Position numbers and translations under genes: made by a program
In this document: one piece after another, positions 45,866 through 54,861 of the stretch
Position numbering within the stretch: the first letter of the stretch is position 1
Layout: every line of letters begins with the position of its first letter
Source: Streptomyces diastatochromogenes
GTDB lineage: Bacteria > Actinomycetota > Actinomycetes > Streptomycetales > Streptomycetaceae
Direction: 5' to 3'
DNA: 64,000 nucleotides
Assembly (NCBI GenBank): GCA_026913215.1
Contig: JAPTYK010000001.1
Coordinates: forward strand, 5,580,001 to 5,644,000
The notes under the pieces: model-generated
Database searches by the model: none
What the model was told of the DNA's origin: nothing
Seen by the model: the letters and a program-made list of their open reading frames with translations, nothing else

Positions 45866-47116
45866 GTGACGACGACGTACCGCACGGCCGCCCTGCTCGC
45901 CGCGGGCACCCTCACGGCCCTGCTCGCCGCCCCCGCCGCTGCGGCCCAGCCGCGCGACGACGGCCCGGCCCTCGACGGCAGCGGCGAGTGCACCTTCCCC
46001 ATGAAGAAGCAGATCGAAGGCGTCCCCTGGCCGCTCCAGCGGGTCATCCTCGACGAACTGTGGCAGGACACCAAGGGCAAGGGCGTCCGCGTCGCCGTCA
46101 TCGACACCGGCGTCGACGACGTCAACCCGCAACTGAGCAAGGTCGTCGACGCCAAGGCGGGCAGGGACTACCTCAAGCCCGACCCGAAGAACCCCTCCTT
46201 CGGCGACGAGAAGCGCGGCAAGACCGACGGCACCGTCGACGAGGTCGGCCACGGCACCAAGGTCGCCGGCATCATCGCCGCCAAACCCGCCAAGGGCACC
46301 GGCTTCGTCGGACTCGCCCCCGAGGCCACGATCATCCCGATCCGGCAGAACGACGAGAAGAACAGCGGCAAGTCCGACACCATGGCGCAGGCGATCGACT
46401 ACGCCGTGAAGGCGGGCGCCAAGGTCATCAACATCTCGCAGGACACCACCCAGCCGATGAGCCCGGACTCGCCCATGGGCCGGTCGGTGGCCGCGGCGAT
46501 CAAGAACGACGTCGTGATCGTCGCCTCCGCGGGCAACGACGGCGCGGACGGCGAGAACAAGCTGACGTACCCGGCGGCCTTCCCCGGGGTCCTCGCCGTC
46601 GCCTCCTCCGACCGCAACAACGAACGCGCGGCCTTCTCCCAGTCCGGCCCCATGGTGGGCGTCGCGGCGCCCGGCGTCGACATCGTCTCCACCGTCCCCG
46701 GCGGCGGCCAGTGCGTCGACAACGGCACCAGCTTCTCCGCCCCGTACGTCGCGGGCGTCGCCACCCTGCTCCGCGCCAAGTACCCGGAGTGGACCGCGGC
46801 CCAGATCGTCACCCGCATCGAGCAGACCGCCGTCCGCTCGATCAACGGCCGTGACGACCACGTCGGTTGGGGCGTCGTCGACCCGGTGAAGGCGCTCGCC
46901 GACCAGCCCGGGACGCCGGCCTCCACGCCCGTGGCCGACCCGGCCCGCCCAAGCCGCCGCCCCCGAACCGGCCGCGCTGACGCTGGCGGAGACCCCCAGG
47001 AGCGCTCCGAACGGCTCGCCACCTACGCGTTGGGGATCGGTGGCGTCCTGGTGGCCGTGGTCGCCGGAACCGCCACCGTGATCCGCGACAGCCGCCGCGG
47101 GAAGGAGGCCCGATGA
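45866..47116 (+). CDS. mycP: Mycosin (MycP), subtilisin-like protease of the type VII system
   Basis: About 416 residues from GTG 45866, which has AGGGGTGG upstream; GTG 45857 is the alternative. Signal peptide at 1-27 (AALLAAGTLTALLAAPAAAA), catalytic triad Asp80 (VAVIDTG), His129 (VGHGTKVAG) and Ser289 (NGTSFSAPYV), and a C-terminal membrane helix (ALGIGGVLVAVVAGTATVIR). Mycosins stabilise the secretion complex from outside. The stretch 46945-47000 reads more naturally in another frame (AQAAAPEPAALTLAETP), which three missing bases would explain. Confidence 0.93.
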   Translation: MTTTYRTAALLAAGTLTALLAAPAAAAQPRDDGPALDGSGECTFPMKKQIEGVPWPLQRVILDELWQDTKGKGVRVAVIDTGVDDVNPQLSKVVDAKAGRDYLKPDPKNPSFGDEKRGKTDGTVDEVGHGTKVAGIIAAKPAKGTGFVGLAPEATIIPIRQNDEKNSGKSDTMAQAIDYAVKAGAKVINISQDTTQPMSPDSPMGRSVAAAIKNDVVIVASAGNDGADGENKLTYPAAFPGVLAVASSDRNNERAAFSQSGPMVGVAAPGVDIVSTVPGGGQCVDNGTSFSAPYVAGVATLLRAKYPEWTAAQIVTRIEQTAVRSINGRDDHVGWGVVDPVKALADQPGTPASTPVADPARPSRRPRTGRADAGGDPQERSERLATYALGIGGVLVAVVAGTATVIRDSRRGKEAR

Positions 47117-47154
47117 CGCCCGTATCGGCCAAGTATCGGGACCTTCCTTTGCAG

Positions 47155-47183
47155 TTGGAACTGCCGCCGTCAATGGCTACAGT
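47155..47183 (+). promoter_or_regulatory. Candidate promoter of the WXG100 genes
   Basis: TTGGAA (47155-47160), a 17-base spacer and TACAGT (47178-47183), about 120 bases upstream of the first WXG100 gene. This fits the vegetative sigma consensus of Streptomyces and would express the two small secreted proteins independently of mycP. Confidence 0.5.
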
Positions 47184-47306
47184 GACCGCTGGGGGCACGG
47201 TAGTGCGAACCCAGCACGGGGGCGGCATCAGAAGATTCCCGTCCGCATCACGACCGGAAGGCCCGACGGCCCGTCCGTCGACGCCACCGAAGGAAGAAGG
47301 GGCAAG

Positions 47307-47657
47307 ATGTCGAAAGACCTGAACGTAACCAGTGCCGAACAAGTCAAGCTCGCCGGCCGGATCCAGGACTACTCCGACGAGCTTCAGGCCCGCATCACCT
47401 CCCTCAACGGCGTGGTGGACCGTGTCCAGGCCGGCTGGCAGGGCGCCGCGAGCAAGGAGTACGACCGGGTCCAGAACGACCTGAACCAGCGCCTGCGCAG
47501 CATGCGCGCCGAGCTCTCCCGCCTCGAGGAGATCATGCGCATGAGCGCCGACGGGTTCTCGCAGGAGGAGGAGGACCGCCTGCGGTCCTTCCGGCAGATG
47601 GACAACAGCTCCGGCGCCGGCGCCTCCGGCGGCCAGAGCGCCATCCTCGGCATCTGA
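47307..47657 (+). CDS. WXG100 (Esx) family protein, 116 residues
   Basis: Helical hairpin with the turn motif Trp-Gln-Gly (VQAGWQGAAS) near residue 45; helix 2 is DYDRV-type (KEYDRVQNDLNQRLRSMRAE). The acidic/serine-glycine tail is longer than usual. AAGGGG precedes ATG 47307. A likely substrate of the EccBCDE channel, acting as a dimer with the next gene product. The final residues do not show an obvious YxxxD/E export signal. Confidence 0.93.
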   Translation: MSKDLNVTSAEQVKLAGRIQDYSDELQARITSLNGVVDRVQAGWQGAASKEYDRVQNDLNQRLRSMRAELSRLEEIMRMSADGFSQEEEDRLRSFRQMDNSSGAGASGGQSAILGI

Positions 47658-47710
47658 GCCGTCCGCCCCGAGCAGTCCTCCGCGCCACTCTCACCCGAGG
47701 AGTCAACACC

Positions 47711-48001
47711 ATGACCACTGCGGTCAATTACGACACCGTGACGCAGGCGGCGGCCGACACCCGCCTCACCTCCAGCACCCTCACGCAGAAGCTCGACGAC
47801 CTCATGGCCGAGGTCAACCGCGTCGCCTCCAACTGGGAGGGCGAGGCGAAGATCGCCTACCGCGAGAGCCAGGACCGCCTGACCCGCGACATGGCCGGCA
47901 TGAACCAGGACCTGGCGCGCATCGCCCAGCTCCTCGACGAGTCGGTCGCCGGCTACCAGGACACCGACAAGGGCAACGCGGCTCGCTTCCGCATGATGTG
48001 A
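47711..48001 (+). CDS. WXG100 (Esx) family protein, 96 residues
   Basis: Canonical length, with the turn motif Trp-Glu-Gly (VASNWEGEAKIAYRESQ). GAGGAG lies upstream of ATG 47711. The last 20 residues contain Tyr-Gln-Asp-Thr-Asp (GYQDTDKG), which fits the Y-x-x-x-D/E general export signal of type VII substrates, so this partner probably carries the signal for the pair. Confidence 0.94.
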   Translation: MTTAVNYDTVTQAAADTRLTSSTLTQKLDDLMAEVNRVASNWEGEAKIAYRESQDRLTRDMAGMNQDLARIAQLLDESVAGYQDTDKGNAARFRMM

Positions 48002-48015
48002 GCCCCTGCCGAGAC

Positions 48016-48057
48016 GCGTGAGGGGGTGGCCCGTTCCGGCGGGCCACCCCCTCACGC
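48016..48057. terminator. Terminator between the WXG100 pair and the DUF397 gene
   Basis: Perfect 17-base arms (48016-48032, 48041-48057) with an eight-base loop, between convergent genes. Confidence 0.9.
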
Positions 48058-48064
48058 GCATCCG

Positions 48065-48349
48065 CTAGCGCAGGTCGAACTCGCCGTCACGGGCCCCCAG
48101 GACGAACGCGTCCCACTCGGCCTTCGTGTAGCGCAGCACCGTGTCCTTGTCGAGGGACGAGCGCATCGCCACCGCGCCCTCGGGCAGCCGCGCGATCTCC
48201 ACGCGCTCCTCGTCCGGGCTCGTCCCCGGAGCGCCCTCCCACACGACGCCGGAGATGTCGAGCGCGTACAGCTCGTCCTTCTGGCGCTCCTTCTCGGCGG
48301 CGAGGGCGGCGGCCGCGCTCTCGGTGGTGCTCTCGTGTGCGTCGGTCAT
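48065..48349 (-). CDS. DUF397 domain protein
   Basis: 94 residues, ATG 48349. The C-terminal 60 residues fit DUF397 (GVVWEGAPG, VEIARLPEGAVAMRSSLDKD, LRYTKAEWDAFVLGARDGEF), with a charged helical extension in front (AAAALAAEKERQKDELYALD). DUF397 proteins usually pair with helix-turn-helix regulators (BldB/WhiJ-type loci); here none is adjacent, and the protein sits between WXG100 and eccC. Confidence 0.88.
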   Translation of the reverse strand: MTDAHESTTESAAAALAAEKERQKDELYALDISGVVWEGAPGTSPDEERVEIARLPEGAVAMRSSLDKDTVLRYTKAEWDAFVLGARDGEFDLR

Positions 48350-48378
48350 CGGCGCTTTCCCTTCGCGGTGGTACGGCG

Positions 48379-48404
48379 GTCCCTCCCACAGTAGTGGGAG
48401 GGAC
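48379..48404 (-). terminator. Terminator after eccC
   Basis: Perfect 11-base arms (48379-48389, 48394-48404) with loop AGTA in the gap between eccC and the DUF397 gene. Confidence 0.75.
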
Positions 48405-48431
48405 CCCTCCGCTCAGTGCCGTTCCGCGAGC

Positions 48432-51400
48432 TCAGCGCTGTTCGGGCAGCCAGCCCAGCTGCACCAGCGGCGTCCCGCGCTTCCGCGAGACGAACGTCGC
48501 CCGGCCCGGAGGCATCGGACGCGCCCGGACGCCGCCGAGGATGTCGCCCTCCTGCGGATCGCCGGAGAGGAGCACGCCCTGCGCGCCCAGCTCCCGCATC
48601 CGCTGCATGAACGGCTCGTACATCGCCCGGGAGGCGCCCGCCTGGTTGCGGGCCACGATGAACCGGATGCCGACGTCCCGCGCGAACGGCAGGTTCTCCA
48701 CCAGGACCGCGAGCGGGTTCCCCGAGTTGGTGGCCACCAGCTCGAAGTCGTCGACCAGGACGAACAGCTGGGGACCCGTCCACCAGCTGCGGTCCCGCAG
48801 CTGCTGCGGCGTGATGTCGGGCTTCGGCGCCCGCTTCGTCATCACCGTGTTCACCGCGTCCATGTGCAACTGCATGGCCGAGGCCATCGGCGCGTACTCC
48901 AGGAGGTGCGAGGGCGCCACCGCCTCCAGCATCGTCCGCCGGTAGTCACCGACCACGATCCGCGCCTGCTCCGGCGAGTACCGCTCGCACAGCTGCTTGG
49001 CGATCAGCCGCAGCAGCGCCGTCTTGCCGGACTCGCTCTCGCCGAAGATCAGGAAGAACGGATCCGACTCGAAGTCGACGAACACCGGCTCCAGGTTCGT
49101 CTCGTCGATGCCGATCGCGATGCCGTGCTGCGGGTACTCGAAGCCCTTCGGCAGCTGCTCCACCGGCAGCCTGCGCGGCAGCAGCCGCACCGCCGGGGCC
49201 GGCGCCCCGGTCCAGGCCGCCTTCACCGCCCGCACGAACGCCGCCGTGCCGTCCGCCAGGTCGGCCGAGGAGCTCGACCCGTCGATCCGCGGCAGCGCCC
49301 CATGAAGTGCAGCTTCTCCGGCACCTGGCCGCGGCCCGGCACACCGGTCGGCACGTTCGCCGCGACCTTCCGGTCGAACTCGGAGTCCATGACGTCACCG
49401 AGCCGCAGTTCGAGCCGGCCCAGCATCTGGTCCTTGAGCGCCGCCCGCACCTCCATGTACCGGGCGGCGGTGATCACCACGTGGATGCCGTAGCCCAGAC
49501 CGCGGGCCGCGATGTCGGAGACGATCGGCTCCAGCATGTCGTAGTCGTTGCGGAAGCTGCCCCAGCCGTCCACGACCAGGAAGACGTCGCCCCAGGCCTC
49601 GCCCGGCAGTTCGCCCGCGGCCCGCTTGCGCCGGTAGGTCGCCATCGAGTCGATGGCGTGCGCGCGGAAGAACTCCTCCCGCCGGTTCAGGACGCCCAGG
49701 ACCTCCGCGACCGTCCGGCGCACCCGCTCCGGGTCGAGCCGGGACGCCACCCCGCCGACGTGCGGCAGGTCGGCCAGCGAGACCATGCCGCCGCCGCCGA
49801 AGTCCAGGCAGTAGAACTGCACTTCGGCCGGGGTGTGCGTGAGCGCGAACGAGGAGACGAGGGCCCGCATGATCGTCGACTTGCCGGACTGCGGACCGCC
49901 GACCACCATCATGTGACCGGCCGCGCCCGAGAAGTCCCGGTACAGCACCTCGCGGCGCTGCTCGAAGGGCTTGTCGATGAGGCCGAGCGGCACGGTGAGC
50001 CCGCCCTGACGCGTGTACTCCGTCGCCGTCAGCCCCCGGTCCGCGGTCTGCGCGAGCCCCGGGAGCAGCTGGTCGAGGGAGGGCGCCTGGTCGAGCGGCG
50101 GCAGCCACACCTGGTGCGCCGGCACCCCTGGCCCTCCAGACGCCGCACGATCACGTCGAGGACGGTGTCCGCGAGCGCGTCGTCCTCCTCCGCGCGCCGC
50201 TCCGTCAGATAGGCCGGGTCCGGCGCCGCGTACACCACCGGCACCGGCGCCGCCGTGAAGATCGCGGGCCGCCGCTCCACCGGCATCTGCCCGATCTCCA
50301 GACGCGGCCCGCCCGTCCGGTACGTCCCCGAGACGTACGCCGCCTTGAAGCGGGTCATCTCGTCCGTACCGAACTTCAGATAGCCCGAACCGGGCACCGA
50401 CGGCAGGTGGTACGCGTCCGGCACGCCGATCGCCGTCCGCGACTCCGCCGCCGAGAAGGTCCGCAGACCGATCCGGTACGAGAGGTACGTGTCCAGGCCG
50501 CGCAGCTTGCCCTCCTCCAGGCGCTGCGAGGCGAGCAGCAGGTGCACGCCCAGGGAGCGGCCGATGCGGCCGATCTGGATGAACATGTCGATGAAGTCGG
50601 GCTTGGCGGTGAGGAGCTCGGAGAACTCGTCGATCACCAGGACCAGCGAGGCCAGCGGCTCCAGCGGGGCACCCGCCGCCCGCGCCTTCTCGTAGTCGTG
50701 GATGTTCGCGTAGTTGCCCGCCGAGCGCAGCAGCTCCTGCCGCCGCTGGAGCTCGCCGCGGATCGCGTCGCCCATGCGGTCGACGAGCGTCAGGTCGTCG
50801 GCGAGGTTGGTGATGACCGCCGCCACGTGCGGCATCTGCGACATGCCCGCGAAGGTCGCGCCGCCCTTGAAGTCCGCGAGGACGAAGTTCAGCGTCTCCG
50901 AGGAGTGCGTCACCGCCAGACCGAGCACCAGCGTCCGCAGCAGCTCCGACTTGCCGGAACCCGTCGCGCCGACGCACAGACCGTGCGGGCCCATGCCCTC
51001 CTGCGCCGCCTCCTTCAGGTCCAGCATGACCGGCTGCCCGTCCTCGCCGACACCGATCGGCACGCGCAGCCGCTCGGCCACCGACCGGGGCCGCCAGGTC
51101 CGCGTCACGTCCACCGAGGCCGCGTCGCCCAGGTTCAGCAGGTCCGTGAAGTCCAGGTTGGCGAGCAGCGGCTCGTCGTCGTCCCCGCCGCCCATCCGCA
51201 GCGGCGCCAGCTGCCGGGCCAGCGCCTCGGCCGCCGGCAGCGAGATCCCGTCCGGCAGCCCTCGTACGCGAAGCCGCCGCCCGACTCCAGCCGCAGCCGC
51301 CCGGCCGCACCACGACCGAGAGGCCACCGCGCGGCTCGTCGAGCTCACCGGAGACGACCTCCACGATCGTCACGCCCTGCAGGCCCTCCGCCGCCGCGAG

Positions 51401-52394
51401 CAGCGAGTCCGGCGGCACCAGACCACCGCGGGTGGAATCGGAGTCCAGGACCACCACCACGTGCGGCTGGTCGAGCACCGGCTGGTTCTCCCGGGAGAAC
51501 CGCGGCCGCCCGTCCAGCTTCGAGCGGACCAACTGCTCCAGCTCACCGAGGTCGTCGCCGAACAGCCGCTTCGTACCGGCGCCGTCGACCTGCCCCGGCA
51601 CCTGCGTGTGGGGCAGCCACTTCGTCCAGTCCCAGCGCTCCTGCGCCGCCGCGCCGCGACCACGGCGAGCATCAGGTCGTCGGGGAGTGCAGCGTCACCA
51701 GCTGCGCCACGAGCGCCCGCGCCGCCGCCTGCGCCGACTCCGCCTCGCCCGACACCGTCACGTGGTAGAACGCCCGCATCGAGACCGCCATCGGCAGCCC
51801 GTCCAAGGTGCCGTGCACCGCCAGGAACTGCTGCATCGCCCCCGCGCACAGCGGCTCCAGCTCGTCCACCGGAGCCGTGTCCGGCGCCACGAGCGGCGTC
51901 GCCAGCTGCTGCGCCCCGAGACCGATCCGCGCCTGCCCGAAGTCGTGGTCGCCGACCCGCCGCTCCCACACCCGGGAACCCTCGGCCACCACCGACCACA
52001 GCTGCTCGGGGGAGGGGTGCAGATACAGCTGCGCGTCCCGCTGCTTGCGCGCCGTGCGCCGGACCGTACGCCGGGTCTGCGCGAGGTATTTGAGGTAGTC
52101 GCGGCGGACATCGGACATTTGCCCCTGCGTACCGCGACGGAATCTCACGAACTGGGCGACCGCCATCGCGACCGTCGACGCCAGCATCAGCGTGCCCATG
52201 ATCCGCATGATCGGCGAGGGCGTCATGAAGAAGAAGACGACCGACGAGCCCATGCCGAGCATCGGCAGGAGCTGCATCAGCGCCGACTCCTGCTGCCCCC
52301 GCGGAAGTTCCGGCGGAGGCTCCAGGACCAGTTCCTCACCGGGCACTTCCGGAGGAAGGGACCTCGGCGGGCGTTTGACGACGATCTGGCTCAC
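48432..52394 (-). CDS. eccC: Type VII secretion motor ATPase EccC, fused EccCa/EccCb (several frameshifts)
   Basis: GTG 52394 (SQIVVKRPPRSLPPEVPGEE), two membrane helices (LLPMLGMGSSVVFFFM; IMGTLMLASTVAMAVAQFV), then three FtsK/SpoIIIE-type ATPase domains. D1: GATGSGKSELLRTLVLGLAV with Walker B LVLVIDEFSELL. D2: VGGPQSGKSTIMRALVSSFA but VFLVVDGWGSF, glycine for the catalytic glutamate. D3: IFGESESGKTALLRLIAKQL with FVLVDDFELV. Only D1 therefore looks fully active, as in the actinobacterial EccC structures. About 1,320 residues; frame changes near 51670, 51270, 50130 and 49300. It drives WXG100 export through EccD. Confidence 0.93.
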
Positions 52395-52547
52395 CGGCGC
52401 ATCAATCCCTCGGTGGAGGTGGGCTCGTGGCGGGAGCATCCGTACGCCACCCCTGTCGGCAGCCGAGCGCGCGGACTTCCCCCATGGGACGGCGATCCTA
52501 CTTGCAGCCCCCACCTGCCGTCCCCGGTAGGGTGGCGCGCGCATCGT

Positions 52548-52607
52548 GCGCAACCGCGAATCAGAACGCGCGTCACCGCGAATCCGACGGGCGCAACCGC
52601 GAATCAG
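52548..52607. promoter_or_regulatory. Three phased direct repeats in the eccC-eccD divergent region
   Basis: GCGCAACCGCGAATCAG occurs at 52548-52564 and 52591-52607, with a variant (GCGTCACCGCGAATCCG) at 52570-52586. Spacing is 22 and 21 bases, two helical turns, and the last copy ends 13 bases before the eccD GTG. This geometry fits an operator for a protein that binds one face of the DNA. Confidence 0.6.
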
Positions 52608-52620
52608 GGGGTCCACACAC

Positions 52621-54087
52621 GTGAGTACGACCGCAGCGACCGGCTTCTGCCGCGTCACCGTCGTGGCGCCGGACAGCCGCATCGACGTCGCGCTCCCCGA
52701 GGACATCGCCGTCGCCGACGTCTACCCCGAGATCCTGCGCCTCACCGGGCAGACCCAGGACGCGGGCACCCCGACCGGCTACCACCTGGTCCGCCGCGAC
52801 GGATCCGTCCTCGACGGCGCCCGCACCCTCGCCGCCCAGCAGGTCCTCGACGGCGAGGTGCTCTCCCTGCGGCCCTTCGCCCAGTCCCTCCCGCCGGCCG
52901 TCTACGACGACGTGTCCGACGCCGTCGCCTCCGCCGTCACCCGCGACCGGCACCTGTGGAGCGACGAACTGCTGCGCGGCGCCGGACTCCTCGGCGGCGT
53001 GCTGCCCTCGTCCTCATGGGCTTCGTCCTCTGGTTCGCCGACCCGGTCCGCCACGACATGCACAGCCTCCCGGGATCATCGCGGGCGCCGCAGGCTTCCT
53101 GCTCACCGCCTTCGCCGGCGTCCGCGCCCGCGTCTACGCGGACCGGGCGACCGCCGTCGCCCTCGGCCTCGGCGCCCTGCCGCTGCTCCTCATCGCCGGC
53201 TCCGGCATCATCGCCCCGACGCCGCCAGGGCCCCGGCCGCCTGCAGTTCCTGCTCGGCTGCGTCACCGTCCTCGTCGCCTCCGTGGCCCTCGTCGCGCTC
53301 ACCCCCAGCGGCGACGCCCCTTTCGTGGCCGCCACCTTCCTCGCCGGCGTCGGCACCCTCGCCACCTTCCTGGCGATCCTCACCGAGATCTCCGCCTCCG
53401 AGACCGCGGCCGCCTGCGCCCCCCTCGCCATCGGCCTCATCGCCTTCCTTCCCGGCCTCTCCGCCCGCTTCGCCCGGCTCCCCATCGGCTACGCCGCCCC
53501 GCGCAGCGCCGCCGACGACGAGTTCTCCGCCGACCCGCAGCAGGGCGAGGAGGTCCAGCCCGTCGACGCGGAGCGCATCGCGCTCCAGGCCCGCCGCGCC
53601 ACGAGATGCTCCTCGGCCTGGTCGGCGGCTGCGCGGCCGTCCTCGTCGGCTCCGCCGCCGTCCTCGGCTTCGCCGGAAACGTCTGGGGCCAGCTCCTCGC
53701 CCTCGCCGGCGGCCTCGCGATGCTGCTGCGCGCCCGCCTCTTCCGGTACACCTCGCAGGTCGTCTGCGTCCTCGTCGCCGGCCTCGCCGCCATCGCGCTG
53801 CTCGTCCTCGGCCTCTCCCTCAACCCGCCGGCCGACCTGGTCAGGGACCTCCTCATGTACGGCGACCGGGGCGGCCTCGACATCCGGACGATCTGGCTCA
53901 CCGCCGCCGTCGCCGCCGGCGCCGCGCTGACCACCGCGATCGGCCTGATCATCCCGAGGAAGGGCCTCTCCCGTTCTGGGGCCGGCTCCTCGACCTGGCC
54001 GAGGGCTTCGTCCTGCTCTCCCTCGTCCCGCTCGCCCTCGCGGTCCTCGACGTCTTCACCCGGGTCCGCTCCCTCACCAGCAAGTAG
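52621..54087 (+). CDS. eccD: Type VII secretion channel protein EccD (frameshifted)
   Basis: GTG 52621. The first 90 residues are the ubiquitin-like YukD domain (CRVTVVAPDSRIDVALPEDI, RRDGSVLDGARTLAAQQVLD). About eleven membrane helices follow in successive frames: LMGFVLWFADP, GALPLLLIAGSGIIAP, LLGCVTVLVASVALVALTP, LLGLVGGCAAVLVGSAAVL, and LAEGFVLLSLVPLALAVLDV at the end. Frame changes near 53010, 53075, 53220, 53600 and 53973 each fit one missing base. EccD forms the membrane pore of the system. Confidence 0.93.
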   Translation: MSTTAATGFCRVTVVAPDSRIDVALPEDIAVADVYPEILRLTGQTQDAGTPTGYHLVRRDGSVLDGARTLAAQQVLDGEVLSLRPFAQSLPPAVYDDVSDAVASAVTRDRHLWSDELLRGAGLLGGVLPSSSWASSSGSPTRSATTCTASRDHRGRRRLPAHRLRRRPRPRLRGPGDRRRPRPRRPAAAPHRRLRHHRPDAARAPAACSSCSAASPSSSPPWPSSRSPPAATPLSWPPPSSPASAPSPPSWRSSPRSPPPRPRPPAPPSPSASSPSFPASPPASPGSPSATPPRAAPPTTSSPPTRSRARRSSPSTRSASRSRPAAPRDAPRPGRRLRGRPRRLRRRPRLRRKRLGPAPRPRRRPRDAAARPPLPVHLAGRLRPRRRPRRHRAARPRPLPQPAGRPGQGPPHVRRPGRPRHPDDLAHRRRRRRRRADHRDRPDHPEEGPLPFWGRLLDLAEGFVLLSLVPLALAVLDVFTRVRSLTSK

Positions 54088-54288
54088 GAAAAGGGACCCG
54101 GGCCCGCTCCGGCGAGCTGGTACGCTGTGTGACGGCCGTTTGTGTACGCGCTCCCGGAATGCCCCGAGATCACTCGGACGCCTCTGGAAGCTGCGCCCAT
54201 CGGACCTTCGCCCGTCGAGTCACGGAAGCTTCCCTGAGACCTAGACCAGGGGCACTCGCGGGCGCACGAACACCTAGAGGAGATCCGC

Positions 54289-54579
54289 GTGGCTCTCGAC
54301 GCCGCTGTCAAGAAGCAGATCATGGCCGAGTTCGGCACCAAGGAGGGCGACACCGGCTCCCCCGAGGTCCAGGTCGCCATGCTGTCCCGTCGCATCTCGG
54401 ACCTGACCGAGCACCTCAAGCAGCACAAGCACGACCACCACTCCCGTCGTGGCCTGCTGATCCTGGTCGGCCAGCGCCGCCGCCTGCTGCAGTACCTGGC
54501 CAAGAAGGACATCCAGCGCTTCCGTACGCTGGTCGACCGCCTCGGCATCCGCCGCGGTGCGGCCGGCGGCGCCAAGTAA
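54289..54579 (+). CDS. rpsO: 30S ribosomal protein S15
   Basis: 96 residues, intact. [40 protein letters not shown] and [20 protein letters not shown] are the family signature. GTG 54289 follows AGAGGAGA. The roughly 160-base leader after a TACGCT -10-like element (54121-54126) has room for the autoregulatory S15 site known in other bacteria, though no defined fold was recognised. Confidence 0.98.
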   Translation: MALDAAVKKQIMAEFGTKEGDTGSPEVQVAMLSRRISDLTEHLKQHKHDHHSRRGLLILVGQRRRLLQYLAKKDIQRFRTLVDRLGIRRGAAGGAK

Positions 54580-54589
54580 GCAGCCGTGG

Positions 54590-54624
54590 AGGGAGCGGTT
54601 CCCACTTTCAGGGGGCCGCTCCCT
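54590..54624 (+). terminator. Hairpin after rpsO
   Basis: Nine-base arms (54590-54598, 54616-54624) plus an inner CCC/GGG pair; ends in CCCTTTGCTG. Downstream, GTGCAC-AAA-GTGCAC (54634-54648) is a further inverted repeat of unknown use. The 281 bases between rpsO and pnp hold no other gene. Confidence 0.75.
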
Positions 54625-54861
54625 TTGCTGTACGTGCACAAAGTGCACATCGCCACTTAGTCTGGTCGCACAACCCCATACGACGAGCGTGAAGCCGCCG
54701 GCCAGCCGCCGGTCCTCGGTAGTGGCCCCCGGAACCGCATGCCCGGGTGCTTCGATCGAAGACCGGCCCGCACCCTAGGCGAGCTCTCCGCCCCCGTCGC
54801 ACACCGTCCCCGGCCACACGGGCCGAAGGACGCAAAGACGAACACGTAGGAGAAACCCATA

